This document shows, piece after piece, positions 42,182 through 51,368 of a DNA stretch of 64,000 nt. The notes under the pieces are model-generated. The model was not told the DNA's origin and ran no database searches. It was given only the letters and a program-made list of their open reading frames with translations. Source of the DNA: Streptomyces sp. DvalAA-43 (GTDB taxonomy: Bacteria; Actinomycetota; Actinomycetes; Streptomycetales; Streptomycetaceae). Each line of letters begins with the position of its first letter. Within the stretch, counting starts at the first letter, position 1. The stretch spans positions 1-64,000 of the forward strand of contig NZ_FMBW01000074.1 in assembly GCF_900091725.1 (NCBI RefSeq), written 5' to 3'. The position numbers and the translations under genes were made by a program.

Positions 42182-43411
42182 CTACGGGGCGCTCCGTTGA
42201 CCGGGCAGGGTCGGGCGCCCGGTCGTGTACGCGTCGGGGACGGGTTTCCCCTGCTCCGGCGGGACCGTGCCGGCCGTCGGCGCCGTGATGACGTGCGCGC
42301 CCGGCGGGATGGCCGTGGCACGCCGGACCGCGGCACCGCCCTGGGCGGGTACGACCGGTTCGGCCGCCGGTGCCATGGGCTCCGCGCCACCGCCCTGCGG
42401 ACGGCGGGCCCGGTAGGCGGCCCGGTACGCGGCGGGGGAGGAGCCCAGCTGACGCCGGAAGTGTCCGCGCAGCGCGACCGGCGAGCGGAAGCCGCAGCGG
42501 CCCGCCACCTCGTCGACCGAGTACTCGGACGTCTCCAGCAGCCGCTGCGCCTGCAGCACCCGCTGGGTGATCAGCCACTGGAGCGGTGCGCTGCCGGTGA
42601 GCGAACGGAACCTGCGGTCGAAGGTCCGCCTGCTCATGTAGGCGCGCGCGGCCAGCGTCTCCACGTCGAACTGCTCGTGGAGGTGCTCCAGTGCCCAGGC
42701 CACGACCTCGGCGAGCGGGTCGGAGCCGATCTCCTCAGGTAAAGACCTGTCGAGATAGCGCTCCTGGCCGCCACTGCGCCGCGGCGGCACGACGAGCCGT
42801 CGGGCCAGTGCCCCGGCGGCCTCCGTGCCGTGGTCCGTGCGGACTATGTGCAGACAGAGATCGATCCCGGCCGCCGTCCCCGCGGAGGTGAGCACATCGC
42901 CGTCGTCGACGAAGAGCTCGCGCGGATCGACGTGCACCGACGGATAGCGCTTGGCCAGCGTCGGCGCGTACATCCAGTGCGTGGTCGCCGGGCGGCCGTC
43001 CAGCAGGCCGGCGGCGGCGAGCACGAACGCACCCGTGCACAGTCCGACGATGCGGGCGCCCTCCTCGTGGGCACGGCGCAGCGCCTCCAGTGCCTCGGCG
43101 GGCGGTGGCGAGGTGATCGAACGCCAGGCGGGCACCACGACGGTGCCGGCCCTGCTGATCGCCTCCAGCCCGTAGGGCGCGGTGAGTTCGAGCCCCCCGG
43201 TGGTTCGCAGCGGTCCTTCTTCTCCTCCGCAGACGAGGAGTCGGTAGCGCGGAACTCCCGCGTCCTGGCGGTCGATTCCGAACACGGAGAGCGGGATCGA
43301 ACTCTCGAAGATGGGGCCGCCGCTGAACAGCAGCACGGCGACGACTTCTCGTCGTCGACGGCCACTGAGCTTCCGTACAGCCTCCGTTGCGGCGGCGGAG
43401 TCCTGGCTCAT
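42182..43411 (-). CDS. adpA: AraC-family developmental master regulator AdpA (TTA codon)
   Basis: The protein has 409 residues. The N-terminal DJ-1/PfpI-like domain (about 20-205) has V-A-V-L-L-F-S-G-G and the nucleophile-elbow-like L-C-T-G-A-F-V-L-A-A. The C-terminal AraC/XylS double HTH is at about 235-335 (L-A-A-R-A-Y-M-S-R-R-T-F-D-R-R-F and V-A-G-R-C-G-F-R-S-P-V-A-L-R-G-H-F). A TTA leucine codon lies at codon 224 (42740-42742), in the linker R-S-L-P-E-E, where the bldA tRNA limits translation of adpA in other Streptomyces. GAGGGGGG precedes the ATG. It activates aerial growth, secreted protease and antibiotic genes. The C-terminal 75 residues are a variable Pro/Ala tail. Confidence 0.96.
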   Translation of the reverse strand: MSQDSAAATEAVRKLSGRRRREVVAVLLFSGGPIFESSIPLSVFGIDRQDAGVPRYRLLVCGGEEGPLRTTGGLELTAPYGLEAISRAGTVVVPAWRSITSPPPAEALEALRRAHEEGARIVGLCTGAFVLAAAGLLDGRPATTHWMYAPTLAKRYPSVHVDPRELFVDDGDVLTSAGTAAGIDLCLHIVRTDHGTEAAGALARRLVVPPRRSGGQERYLDRSLPEEIGSDPLAEVVAWALEHLHEQFDVETLAARAYMSRRTFDRRFRSLTGSAPLQWLITQRVLQAQRLLETSEYSVDEVAGRCGFRSPVALRGHFRRQLGSSPAAYRAAYRARRPQGGGAEPMAPAAEPVVPAQGGAAVRRATAIPPGAHVITAPTAGTVPPEQGKPVPDAYTTGRPTLPGQRSAP

Positions 43412-44351
43412 GACGCTAAGCCCCCCTCGGTGTTCGCGTCTTCCTGGTCCTTACGGGCCTGTCGCACCTGCACTTTTCCCCTCGGTCCTGCACGAGTTCC
43501 CCAGACTTCGATACCCAAGATCGAATCTACTGCGTCCCGTGGTGCCGGCGTGACAAGTTCACCAACCGGCGTTATGTCGACAAGGCAACTTGGCGGGAAG
43601 CATTCGATCACGAAGCGTTTCATCCGACGGCCGTGCAGGGAAGGGCGTCTCGCATTCATGGCCCGTCCCCGTTGGGTGGAAGCGTACCGCGCGGTCTCTT
43701 CCTGCCTGGTGACAAGGGGGCTGATCGGCCAATTCGGCAAGGAATGGGTACGGGTATGAAGTTGGCTGAAAATAGCTGGTTGTGCATACGTGATTCAGTC
43801 ATTGAACCGGCGCACAACCCGGGTGATCAACCGCTTCTTTGCGCCCCCTGGGCAGGTCGGAGGGGTGATCGTACGGAACGGGGTGGTGGCAAACGGCAAC
43901 GACCGGATTCCGCCCGCCGGGCCGGTGTCGGTACCCGTCCGGGTGGATCGCCCGGAGCGGGGCGGGCGGGCCGGAGCGGGTGCGGTGTGACTCCCGGGGC
44001 GGGGTGCCGTCGACGGCGGCGCGATGATCCATTCCGCGGCCGTACGGGGCGCGGAGGGCGTGCCCCGGCGCGGAGCGGCGACGGATCCGGCTCCGTCCGG
44101 TCACGGATCGCGGCCGTCCGGTCCCGGCGGCGTCGATGTACGGCACAAGCGGCATTGCCATACGGGTCCGCCTCGGGCATGCTCCGTGGAACGTCGCGCG
44201 CGCTTTGCGCGGGTCTGGGCAGTGGAGGAGTGGCGCCGTACCCTTGGGGGTAAGGGGTTGGGAAGATGATTCCCGGACACCGCATCACCGCCCGCTGACG
44301 CACCTTCCCCAAGTCGCTCTCCTCACGAGGACTCTCTTCGCCGAGACACCG
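43412..44351. promoter_or_regulatory. 940-bp adpA/universal-stress-protein intergenic region
   Basis: No firm gene. Sequences one mismatch from the AdpA consensus TGGCSNGWWY lie at 43591-43600 (TGGCGGGAAG) and 43659-43668 (TGGCCCGTCC), fitting autoregulation. GGTTGTGC/GCACAACC (43778-43785, 43812-43819) is an inverted repeat with a smaller TGATTCAGTCA dyad inside. A 71-codon frame (43408-43623, minus strand) ends ATGA onto the adpA start. The part nearest adpA is less GC-rich than the genome, as usual for promoters. Confidence 0.6.
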
Positions 44352-44873
44352 ATGGCCGGTCACGAAATCCCCGAACCCGCCGACCGCAAGCAGGTAGCCG
44401 ACCCCGTGTCGGACCCGCAGACGGTCGAAGAAACACGTCATTCCTGCGATCCGGCGTTCCGCCATGGAGTCGTGGTCGGCTTCGACGGCTCGACCTCCAG
44501 CGAGCGGGCCCTCGCCTATGCCATCGGGATGGCCCGAAGATCCGGCTCCGGTCTGATCATCGTCCATGTCGCCAACCGGCTGCCGACCACGGTCTGGGCG
44601 GGCTGCGAACCTCCCGTCTTCGTGGATGTGCCCGATCACCGCACCGAGGTGCTCGGCCTGGAGCTCGCCTGCGCGGACTACCTCTCCGAGGTTCCCTGGG
44701 TCCTCGTCGAGCGGGGCGGGGACATCTGCCACGAGTTGGAGGAGGTCGGCCGGGAGTACTCGGCCGACGCCATCGTCGTCGGCTCCACGCACGGCATCGT
44801 CGGCCGGATCTTCGGCTCCGTGGCGGGGCGCCTCGCGCGGCGCGCGCAGCGCCCGGTCGTCGTCATTCCCTGA
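44352..44873 (+). CDS. Universal stress protein (UspA fold)
   Basis: The protein has 173 residues from the ATG of M-A-G-H-E-I-P-E; the longer frame to 44136 is intergenic-like. One UspA domain is present, starting V-V-G-F-D-G-S-T-S-S-E-R-A-L and ending with the ATP-binding pattern V-G-S-T-H-G-I-V-G-R-I-F-G-S-V-A, so it probably binds ATP. It has a 30-residue acidic N-terminal extension. It is monocistronic. Confidence 0.88.
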   Translation: MAGHEIPEPADRKQVADPVSDPQTVEETRHSCDPAFRHGVVVGFDGSTSSERALAYAIGMARRSGSGLIIVHVANRLPTTVWAGCEPPVFVDVPDHRTEVLGLELACADYLSEVPWVLVERGGDICHELEEVGREYSADAIVVGSTHGIVGRIFGSVAGRLARRAQRPVVVIP

Positions 44874-45208
44874 GGGCTGTCCCAGGGCCTTCCGCCCGGC
44901 TCCTGCCGGGCTCGCGGGGGCCGGCCCGGTCCGAGTGGAAGTCCCCGGTGCCCGACGTCCCGGCAGCCCCTTTGGTCCCTCCCGTGGTCCCGGTGCGGCG
45001 GTCCCATTCGACGTGGCGTCAAATCACCTTCAGAAACCGGCATTTGATGGTCCGTGAAAGGTGGATTGGGTGCTTGTGAGGGGTACATCACGGTTACCGG
45101 CCGGGCCGGTGCACCGGGGCAGGCACCGGCCGGTGCCGACGCGATCCCGCATCCGCGGTGGCGGCGGATGCGGGGCCGCACGGCACATCTCGGCCGTTCC
45201 ACGCGGGC
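44874..45208. other. 335-bp intergenic region, Usp to glmS 3' end
   Basis: No gene is seen. Two hairpins near 45122-45174 form the glmS terminator. An AT-rich patch at 45010-45060 (AAATCACCTTCAG, AAAGGTGGATT) may hold a promoter, but no frame follows it. Confidence 0.5.
45122..45174 (-). terminator. Terminator of glmS
   Basis: Inverted repeat CCCGCATCCGC/GCGGATGCGGG (45146-45156, 45164-45174) plus the palindrome GGCACCGGCCGGTGCC (45122-45137), 35 bp past the glmS stop. Confidence 0.75.
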
Positions 45209-47038
45209 CTACTCGACGGTGACGGACTTCGCCAGGTTGCGCGGCTTGTCGATGTCACGGCCCATGGCCAGCGCCGTGTGGTACGCGAAGAGCTGGAGCG
45301 GGATGCCCATCAGGATCGGGTCCAGCTCGTTCTCGTTCTTCGGTACGACGATGGTGTGGTCGGCCTTCTCCTGCACCTGGTGGGCGACGGCGAGGATGCG
45401 GCCGCTGCGGGCCTTGATCTCCTCCATCGCGGCGCGGTTCTTCTCCAGCAGATCGTCGTCCGGCACGATCGCCACCGTCGGCATCGCGGGTTCGATCAGC
45501 GCGAGGGGGCCGTGCTTCAGCTCGGAGGCCGGGTACGCCTCCGCGTGGATGTAGGAGACCTCCTTGAGCTTCAGCGAGGCCTCACGGGCGACGGGGTAGC
45601 CGCGTACCCGGCCGATGAACATCATCGACTTGGCGTCCGCGTACTCGGCCGCCATCTTCTTGATCTCGTCCTCGTTCGCCAGGATCTCGCTGATCTGGGC
45701 GGGCAGCCTGCGCAGCCCCTCGATGATCCGCTTGCCGTCGGCGACCGAGAGATCCCGGATCCGGCCCAGGTGCAGGGCGAGCAGCGCGAACGCGACGACC
45801 GTGTTGGTGAAGCACTTGGTGGAGACGACGCACACCTCGGGCCCGGCGTGCACGTACGTACCGCCGTCGGCCTCCCGGGCGATCGCTGAACCCACCACGT
45901 TGACGACACCGAGCACGCGGGCGCCCTTGCGCTTGAGCTCCTGGACGGCGGCCAGTACGTCGTACGTCTCACCGGACTGGGAGACCGCGACGTACAGCGT
46001 GTCCGGGTCGACGACCGGGTTGCGGTAGCGGAACTCGGAGGCCGGCTCGGCGTCCGCGGGGATGCGGGCGAGCTCCTCGATCAGCTGGGCGCCGATCTGG
46101 CCGGCGTGGTACGAGGTGCCGCAGCCGAGGATCTTGATCCGGCGGACCCCACGCGCCTCCCGGGCGTCCAGGTTGAGACCGCCCAGGTGCACGGTGGCGA
46201 AGCGGTCGTCGATCCGGCCGCGCAGCACCCGGTCGACGGCGTCGGCCTGCTCGGAGATCTCCTTGTGCATGTACGTGTCGTGGCCGCCCATGTCGTACGA
46301 CTCGGCCTCCCACTCCACGGTGGTCGGGGTGGCCGTCGTGGACGAGCCCTCCGTGGTGTACGTACGGAAGTCGTCGGCCTTCAGGGTGGCCATCTCGCCG
46401 TCGTCCAGGGTGACGACCTGGCGGGTGTGGGCGACCAGCGCGGCGACGTCCGAGGCGACGAACATCTCCTTCTCGCCGATGCCGAGCACCACCGGGGAGC
46501 CGTTGCGGGCGACCACGATGCGGTCGTTGAAGTCGGCGTGCATGACGGCGATGCCGTACGTGCCCTCGACCGAGCGCAGCGCCTCGCGGACCTTCTCCTC
46601 CAGGGTGTCCGCCTGCGCGTGGGCGATCAGGTGGACCAGCACCTCGGTGTCGGTCTCGGAGAGGAAGACGACACCGTCGGCGACGAGCTTCGCACGGAGC
46701 TCGGAGGCGTTGTCGATGATGCCGTTGTGGACGACGGCGACCTTGTTCTCGGCGTCCAGGTGCGGGTGCGCGTTCTCGTCGCTCGGGGCGCCGTGGGTGG
46801 CCCAGCGGGTGTGGGCGATCCCGGTGGTGCCGGTGAAGCGCTTGGGGACGCGGGCCTCCAGCTCGCGGACCCGGCCCTTCGCCTTGACCATCCTCAGGGG
46901 GGCGGGCTTGCCCGCCGACGCCTTGCCGGTGATGACGATGCCCGCGGAGTCGTAACCCCGGTACTCCAGTCGCTGCAGCCCTTCCAGCAGCAGCGGAGCC
47001 ACATCACGCTTACCGATATATCCGACGATTCCGCACAT
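45209..47038 (-). CDS. glmS: Glutamine--fructose-6-phosphate aminotransferase
   Basis: The protein has 609 residues. The N-terminal nucleophile Cys2 (M-C-G-I-V-G-Y-I-G) begins the glutaminase domain, with G-I-A-H-T-R-W-A-T-H-G and H-N-G-I-I-D-N. Two SIS domains (about 285-430 and 455-600) follow, with C-G-T-S-Y-H-A and S-Q-S-G-E-T-Y-D; the C-terminus is the conserved P-R-N-L-A-K-S-V-T-V-E. It makes glucosamine-6-phosphate for peptidoglycan. A second glmS is usual in Streptomyces. No dre box or ribozyme was seen upstream. Confidence 0.97.
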   Translation of the reverse strand: MCGIVGYIGKRDVAPLLLEGLQRLEYRGYDSAGIVITGKASAGKPAPLRMVKAKGRVRELEARVPKRFTGTTGIAHTRWATHGAPSDENAHPHLDAENKVAVVHNGIIDNASELRAKLVADGVVFLSETDTEVLVHLIAHAQADTLEEKVREALRSVEGTYGIAVMHADFNDRIVVARNGSPVVLGIGEKEMFVASDVAALVAHTRQVVTLDDGEMATLKADDFRTYTTEGSSTTATPTTVEWEAESYDMGGHDTYMHKEISEQADAVDRVLRGRIDDRFATVHLGGLNLDAREARGVRRIKILGCGTSYHAGQIGAQLIEELARIPADAEPASEFRYRNPVVDPDTLYVAVSQSGETYDVLAAVQELKRKGARVLGVVNVVGSAIAREADGGTYVHAGPEVCVVSTKCFTNTVVAFALLALHLGRIRDLSVADGKRIIEGLRRLPAQISEILANEDEIKKMAAEYADAKSMMFIGRVRGYPVAREASLKLKEVSYIHAEAYPASELKHGPLALIEPAMPTVAIVPDDDLLEKNRAAMEEIKARSGRILAVAHQVQEKADHTIVVPKNENELDPILMGIPLQLFAYHTALAMGRDIDKPRNLAKSVTVE

Positions 47039-47096
47039 AGAGTCTCTGCCCCTCCATCGACGTACCTGTGGTGCCCGTCGCTCGGCCCTGGGTTCT

Positions 47097-47399
47097 TCAG
47101 CCGTAGACGATGCGGCGCAGCTGGCGGAGCGAGAGCTCCGGCGGCGCGACCGCGCGGTGCGGCAGCTCGGCCGCGATCCGCTCGAAGATCTCCGCGTTGA
47201 CCAGGCCGCCGGACTGCAGTTCGCGGTGGCGGCGGCGGACGAAGTCGTCGGTCGTCTCGTCGAAGTACGCCAGCACGTCGAGGATCACCCGGGCGGCTTC
47301 ACCGCGCTGGAGCGCGGTGCTGCGCACCAGGTGGTCGATGAGGTCGTCATGCGACGGGCGGCGTTCGAGCACTCGTTGATATTGCGATGGGCGGGGCAC
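47097..47399 (-). CDS. Small conserved hypothetical protein upstream of glmS
   Basis: The protein has up to 100 residues from a GTG without ribosome site; a GTG nine codons later is an alternative. It is mostly helical and charged (H-D-D-L-I-D-H-L-V-R-S-T-A-L, F-D-E-T-T-D-D-F-V-R-R-R-H-R-E-L). No recognised domain. It ends 58 bp before glmS on the same strand and may be co-transcribed. Confidence 0.65.
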   Translation of the reverse strand: MPRPSQYQRVLERRPSHDDLIDHLVRSTALQRGEAARVILDVLAYFDETTDDFVRRRHRELQSGGLVNAEIFERIAAELPHRAVAPPELSLRQLRRIVYG

Positions 47400-47526
47400 T
47401 TACGCAACAATTCTGCCCGATATCGGGCAGGCTCGGGTGTGATTACGCTCTCGAACGACCCCGGAACCGGTTGGGGCCGGGCCGGGGATGGGTCGGCCAG
47501 GCTGTGCGCGCGGCGCTCCGACGCGT

Positions 47527-48420
47527 CTACAGGCGTTTGAGTACGGCCTGCTTGGCGGCGGCGAACTCGTCGTCGGTGAGGACCCCGGACCGGTGCAGCT
47601 CGCCGAGCTCGCGCAGTCGGCGCAGCAGTACGTCGTGGTCGTCGCCCGCCGGGGCCGCGAGCTCCGCGGGCGCGGCGGGCGACGCGGCCGGTACCGCCGC
47701 CGGGGCCCTCCCCGCCGCGTCGGGCAGCCGCACCAGGACCGCCGCCGCGACCAGGACCGCCGTGTACTCCTTCTTGGACAGTCCCCACAGATCCAGCGAG
47801 TACGGGTCGTACTCGGCCTCCGGGGCGGAGGCCGCCGGACCCCCGCCCCGTACGAAGCGCAGATGGCCGTTCTCCAGGCCGATGGCGGGCATCCAGTGCA
47901 CGCCCGTGACCTCCGAGACCGGGAACGCGACCGGGCCGCCGGAGGTCTTGACCTCCTTGGCCTTCCAGTTCCAGGTCAGGCGCACGGTCTCCCCGTCGAA
48001 CGAGGCCGTGCCGTCCCCGCCGCCACCGGCGACCGGCACGGCGGGCCCCGGCAGCAGGAAGCCGTCCACCGCGCCGGTGGGCACCTGCTCGATCCGCAGG
48101 GCGTCGCGCACCTCGTCGGCGAAGTACTCCGCCACTCCGCTCCGGTCCTTCTCCACGGTCAGCTGATACGGGTCCGCCGCGTCCTTGAGCCGGCCGTCGG
48201 CCGCCCGCAGCACCGGGCACGCGCCGTCGCGCAGCCGCAGTCGCAGCCGGCCGCCCTTGCGGTCCGGCTCGAAGGAGATCCCCGCCAGGGCCCGCAGCGG
48301 GACGGCACGCTCGCCGAGCTCCTGCCGGAGCGGGTGGATGCCCTTGCCCCGGCCCGGCACGATCCGCACCGTCTCGCCGTCGAAGTGCCAGGTCCCGTCG
48401 CGCTGGATTATTTCCGCCAT
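47527..48420 (-). CDS. DUF4429/SHOCT-domain protein
   Basis: The protein has 297 residues. Two DUF4429-like beta domains (about 8-115 and 135-240) each start with a W-x-F-D-G-E-T or A-S-F-D-G-E-T strand. After an Ala/Pro linker the last 32 residues are a SHOCT helical pair (L-G-E-L-H-R-S-G-V-L-T-D-D-E-F-A-A-A-K). Such proteins are common in Streptomyces and may bind membranes or nucleic acids; the function is unknown. It is back to back with the hexosaminidase gene. Confidence 0.82.
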   Translation of the reverse strand: MAEIIQRDGTWHFDGETVRIVPGRGKGIHPLRQELGERAVPLRALAGISFEPDRKGGRLRLRLRDGACPVLRAADGRLKDAADPYQLTVEKDRSGVAEYFADEVRDALRIEQVPTGAVDGFLLPGPAVPVAGGGGDGTASFDGETVRLTWNWKAKEVKTSGGPVAFPVSEVTGVHWMPAIGLENGHLRFVRGGGPAASAPEAEYDPYSLDLWGLSKKEYTAVLVAAAVLVRLPDAAGRAPAAVPAASPAAPAELAAPAGDDHDVLLRRLRELGELHRSGVLTDDEFAAAKQAVLKRL

Positions 48421-48451
48421 GCGACAGATTCTGTCAGCCGTGAAACGGGGG

Positions 48452-48467
48452 AGCGGTCTGCACCTTG
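48452..48467 (+). promoter_or_regulatory. Weak DasR-like box before the hexosaminidase gene
   Basis: AGCGGTCTGCACCTTG matches 10 of 16 dre positions, including both half-sites GGTCT and ACC. This is a borderline match, supported only by the chitobiose-type function downstream. Confidence 0.35.
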
Positions 48468-48576
48468 ACCACGCGTGAGGCGCGCGATACGCATGGTGAT
48501 GGCTCGGTCGCTCGGAGATCCATACCGGTCGCTCAGGAGATCCACAGGTGTGAACCCGTCGAAAGGGATCCGGCTC

Positions 48577-50205
48577 GTGAGACTGCACAGGACACAGCGC
48601 ACCGCCCTGCCCCGCCTCCTCGGCTCGCTGCTGCTCGTCACCGCGGCCGGGATCTCCGGTGTCGGCGCGGCGGCGGAGAGACCGGCGGCGGACAGCGGCC
48701 CGGCCGCCGCCCCGCCCCGTCCGCTCGGCCAGATCGTGCCCGCCCCCGCAGAGGTCGAGCCCGGTGGCTCCCCGTACACCATCACGGCGGACACCAGGAT
48801 CCGCGTCGACGGCTCCGGCGAGGCCCGGAAGGTCGGCGACTACCTGGCGGGCGTGCTGCGCCCGTCCACCGGATACCCGCTGCCGGTCACCGGCGACGGC
48901 GGCAACGGCATCCGGCTGCGCGTCGACCCCCGCATCGGCGAACTGGGCGCCGAGGGCTACCGCCTGATGTCGAGTCAGGGCTCGCTCACCATCACCGCCC
49001 GCGGCCCCGCGGGGCTCTTCCACGGCGTCCAGACGCTCCGTCAGCTGCTCCCGGCCGCCGTGGAGAGGAGGAGTCCCCAGAAGGGGCCGTGGACGGTCGC
49101 GGGCGGCACGGTCACCGATACGCCGCGCTACGCGTACCGGAGCGCGATGCTCGACGTCTCCCGGCACTTCTTCTCCGTCGCCGAGGTCAAGCGCTACATC
49201 GACCAGCTCGCCCTCTACAAGATGAACAAGCTCCATCTCCACCTCTCCGACGACCAGGGCTGGCGGATCGCGATCGACTCCTGGCCGCGGCTCGCCACGT
49301 ACGGCGGGCAGACGGAGGTCGGCGGCGGTCCCGGCGGCTCCTACACGAAGAGCGACTACCGGGAGATCGTCCGGTACGCGGCCTCCCGCTATCTGGAGGT
49401 CGTGCCGGAGATCGACCTGCCCGGCCACACCAACGCGGCCCTCGCCTCGTACGCGGAGCTGAACTGCGACGGGGTCGCGCCGCCGCCGTACACCGGCACC
49501 GAGGTCGGTTTCAGCTCGCTCTGCGTCCCGAAGGCCGTCACCTACGACTTCGTGGACGACGTGGTCCGCGAGATCGCCGCGCTCACCCCCGGTACGTACC
49601 TCCACATCGGCGGCGACGAGGCGCACTCCACCAGTCATGAGGACTACGTGGCCTTCATGGACAAGGCGCAGGCCATCGTCGGCAGGTACGGCAAGACCGT
49701 GGTCGGCTGGCACCAGCTGACCGGGGGGACGCCGGTGAAGGGCGCGGTCGCCCAGTACTGGGGGTACGACCAGACGGGCGCCGCCGAGCGTGCGCAGGTC
49801 GCGGACGCCGCCGTGAACGGCACGAAGCTGGTGCTGTCCCCGGCCGACCGCAGCTACCTCGACATGAAGTACGACAAGGACACCGAGCTGGGTCTGGCCT
49901 GGGCCGGTTATGTCCCGGTGCAGCGCTCCTACGACTGGAACCCGGCGACGTACCTGGCCGGCGCCCCGGCGGATTCGGTGCTGGGGGTCGAGGCGCCGCT
50001 CTGGTCGGAGACCCTGTCCGACAGCGACGAGATCGAGCAGATGGCGTTCCCCCGGCTGCCCGGCATCGCTGAGCTCGGCTGGTCGCCCGAGGCCACGCAC
50101 GACTGGGACACGTACAAGGTGCGGCTGGGCGCGCAGGGGCCGAGGTTCTCGGCGCTCGGCATCCACTACTACCGCGCGCCGCAGGTCCCCTGGGCCGCCG
50201 AATGA
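48577..50205 (+). CDS. Secreted beta-N-acetylhexosaminidase (GH20)
   Basis: The protein has 542 residues from GTG with AAAGGGAT upstream; an earlier GTG (48550) is possible. A signal peptide of about 30 residues (L-L-G-S-L-L-L-V-T-A-A-G) is followed by a GH20b domain and a TIM barrel (about 180-530). The catalytic pair is in H-I-G-G-D-E-A-H-S (Asp347, Glu348), and substrate-binding residues are in H-L-S-D-D-Q-G-W-R and the late W-S-E-T-L. It removes terminal GlcNAc from chito-oligosaccharides outside the cell, downstream of the LPMO and chitinases. It ends at a strong terminator. Confidence 0.94.
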   Translation: MRLHRTQRTALPRLLGSLLLVTAAGISGVGAAAERPAADSGPAAAPPRPLGQIVPAPAEVEPGGSPYTITADTRIRVDGSGEARKVGDYLAGVLRPSTGYPLPVTGDGGNGIRLRVDPRIGELGAEGYRLMSSQGSLTITARGPAGLFHGVQTLRQLLPAAVERRSPQKGPWTVAGGTVTDTPRYAYRSAMLDVSRHFFSVAEVKRYIDQLALYKMNKLHLHLSDDQGWRIAIDSWPRLATYGGQTEVGGGPGGSYTKSDYREIVRYAASRYLEVVPEIDLPGHTNAALASYAELNCDGVAPPPYTGTEVGFSSLCVPKAVTYDFVDDVVREIAALTPGTYLHIGGDEAHSTSHEDYVAFMDKAQAIVGRYGKTVVGWHQLTGGTPVKGAVAQYWGYDQTGAAERAQVADAAVNGTKLVLSPADRSYLDMKYDKDTELGLAWAGYVPVQRSYDWNPATYLAGAPADSVLGVEAPLWSETLSDSDEIEQMAFPRLPGIAELGWSPEATHDWDTYKVRLGAQGPRFSALGIHYYRAPQVPWAAE

Positions 50206-50216
50206 GCTGACCGGGC

Positions 50217-50252
50217 CCGTCCGGCGACCACGCGCCTCCGGTCGCCGGACGG
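50217..50252 (+). terminator. Terminator after the hexosaminidase gene
   Basis: Perfect stem of at least 12 bp (50218-50229 with 50240-50251) with 10-nt loop, 13 bp past the stop. Confidence 0.82.
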
Positions 50253-50296
50253 AACCGGTGCTCGCGCTCCACTCGTCCCCGGCCTGTCGTCGCCGG

Positions 50297-50656
50297 TCAC
50301 CGGACCAGGACCCCGCCGCCCACCGACCGGGCCCGCAGCGCGGCCCGGGTGATGTCGGCGAGCCGGTCCGCCGCGTAGTCCTCCCGGTAGCCGCTGCGCG
50401 TACCGAGCTCCGCGGTGTGCCCGCGCGGCGGTTCGCACTCGGCGAGGAACTCCTCGACGTCCTCCGGCTGTACACAGAGGTCGTCGTCGGCCGGCCGGGG
50501 AAGGAACCGGGTCCCGAGCGCACGGGCGGGCTCCGAGCCCCAGAGCCTGGTCCGGCTGCTCTCGAACCCGGCCATGTCACCGCCGTCCTCGGGGTCGTCG
50601 AGCAGCCGCAGCTTCCCCGGCCCGTCGTGGACGAAGGTGTGGACCAGCAGCGTCAT
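50297..50656 (-). CDS. Small acidic hypothetical protein coupled to a GNAT gene
   Basis: The protein has 119 residues; ATG overlaps the acetyltransferase stop as ATGA. Sequence is acidic (L-L-D-D-P-E-D-G-G-D, P-R-P-A-D-D-D-L-C-V-Q-P-E-D) with no recognised domain. Coupling suggests joint function with the acetyltransferase. Confidence 0.68.
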   Translation of the reverse strand: MTLLVHTFVHDGPGKLRLLDDPEDGGDMAGFESSRTRLWGSEPARALGTRFLPRPADDDLCVQPEDVEEFLAECEPPRGHTAELGTRSGYREDYAADRLADITRAALRARSVGGGVLVR

Positions 50657-51294
50657 GCCCCGAACTCCGCCCGGCAGCCGTCGAGTCCCTCGACGGTGAC
50701 CTCGGTGCTCCGGCACTCCTCCCAGCGCGCCCGGTCCATCCGCAGCCGTTGCAGGGTGACCGGCGCTCCCCGCACGGCGGCGACGGTGGTGCCGTCCGGC
50801 AGATAGCCGAGCCGGTGCGAGACCCCCAGCGAGCGCGGGTTGTCGGTCATCGCGGCCGACACCGCGGTCCGGGCCCCGAGACCGGCGAAGGCGAGATGCA
50901 GGACGGCGGCCCGCATCTCGGTGCCGATGCCCCGGCCCTGGTGGGCGAGGCCCAGCCACGACCCGGTGCTGACCTGGCCGGTCACGGCGAAGTCCCTCGC
51001 CATCAGGTCCTGCCGCCCGACCACCCGTCCCTCGCACAGCACGGCGAGGCTCAGCGCCCAGTCCCGTACCGACCAGCCGGCGACGGTGGACAGCACATGC
51101 TGGAACACCACCTTGCCGCGTTCCTCGGGCGGTACGGCGGTCCACGGGACGGTGAACGGCATCTCGTCCGGAGCGTGCACCCCGTCGGCGGCGACCGAGG
51201 CGAGCTCGTCCAGCAACTCCAGGTCGGGCAGGCGTAGTTCCAGGCGGGGCGTGCGGAGGCGGAGCCCGTACAGGGGCCAGTGCGGCGGCTTCAT
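50653..51294 (-). CDS. GNAT-family N-acetyltransferase
   Basis: The protein has 213 residues of the RimJ/RimL type. The acetyl-CoA motif A reads H-Q-G-R-G-I-G-T-E-M-R-A-A (Q-G-R-G-I-G), followed by N-P-R-S-L-G-V-S-H-R-L-G-Y. The acceptor may be a protein N-terminus, an amino acid or an antibiotic; it is not predictable. Confidence 0.82.
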   Translation of the reverse strand: MKPPHWPLYGLRLRTPRLELRLPDLELLDELASVAADGVHAPDEMPFTVPWTAVPPEERGKVVFQHVLSTVAGWSVRDWALSLAVLCEGRVVGRQDLMARDFAVTGQVSTGSWLGLAHQGRGIGTEMRAAVLHLAFAGLGARTAVSAAMTDNPRSLGVSHRLGYLPDGTTVAAVRGAPVTLQRLRMDRARWEECRSTEVTVEGLDGCRAEFGA

Positions 51295-51368
51295 GGACGG
51301 ACTCTGCCGTGCGGCGCGGCGTGCTGTCGAACGGATTCCGCCGGATTCCCCGGGTGGCCCGCGAACGG

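Noticed and set aside
47039..47096. glmS ribozyme or dre box before glmS
   Set aside because: The gap is only 58 bp with no ribozyme-like core and no GGTCT...GACC pair.
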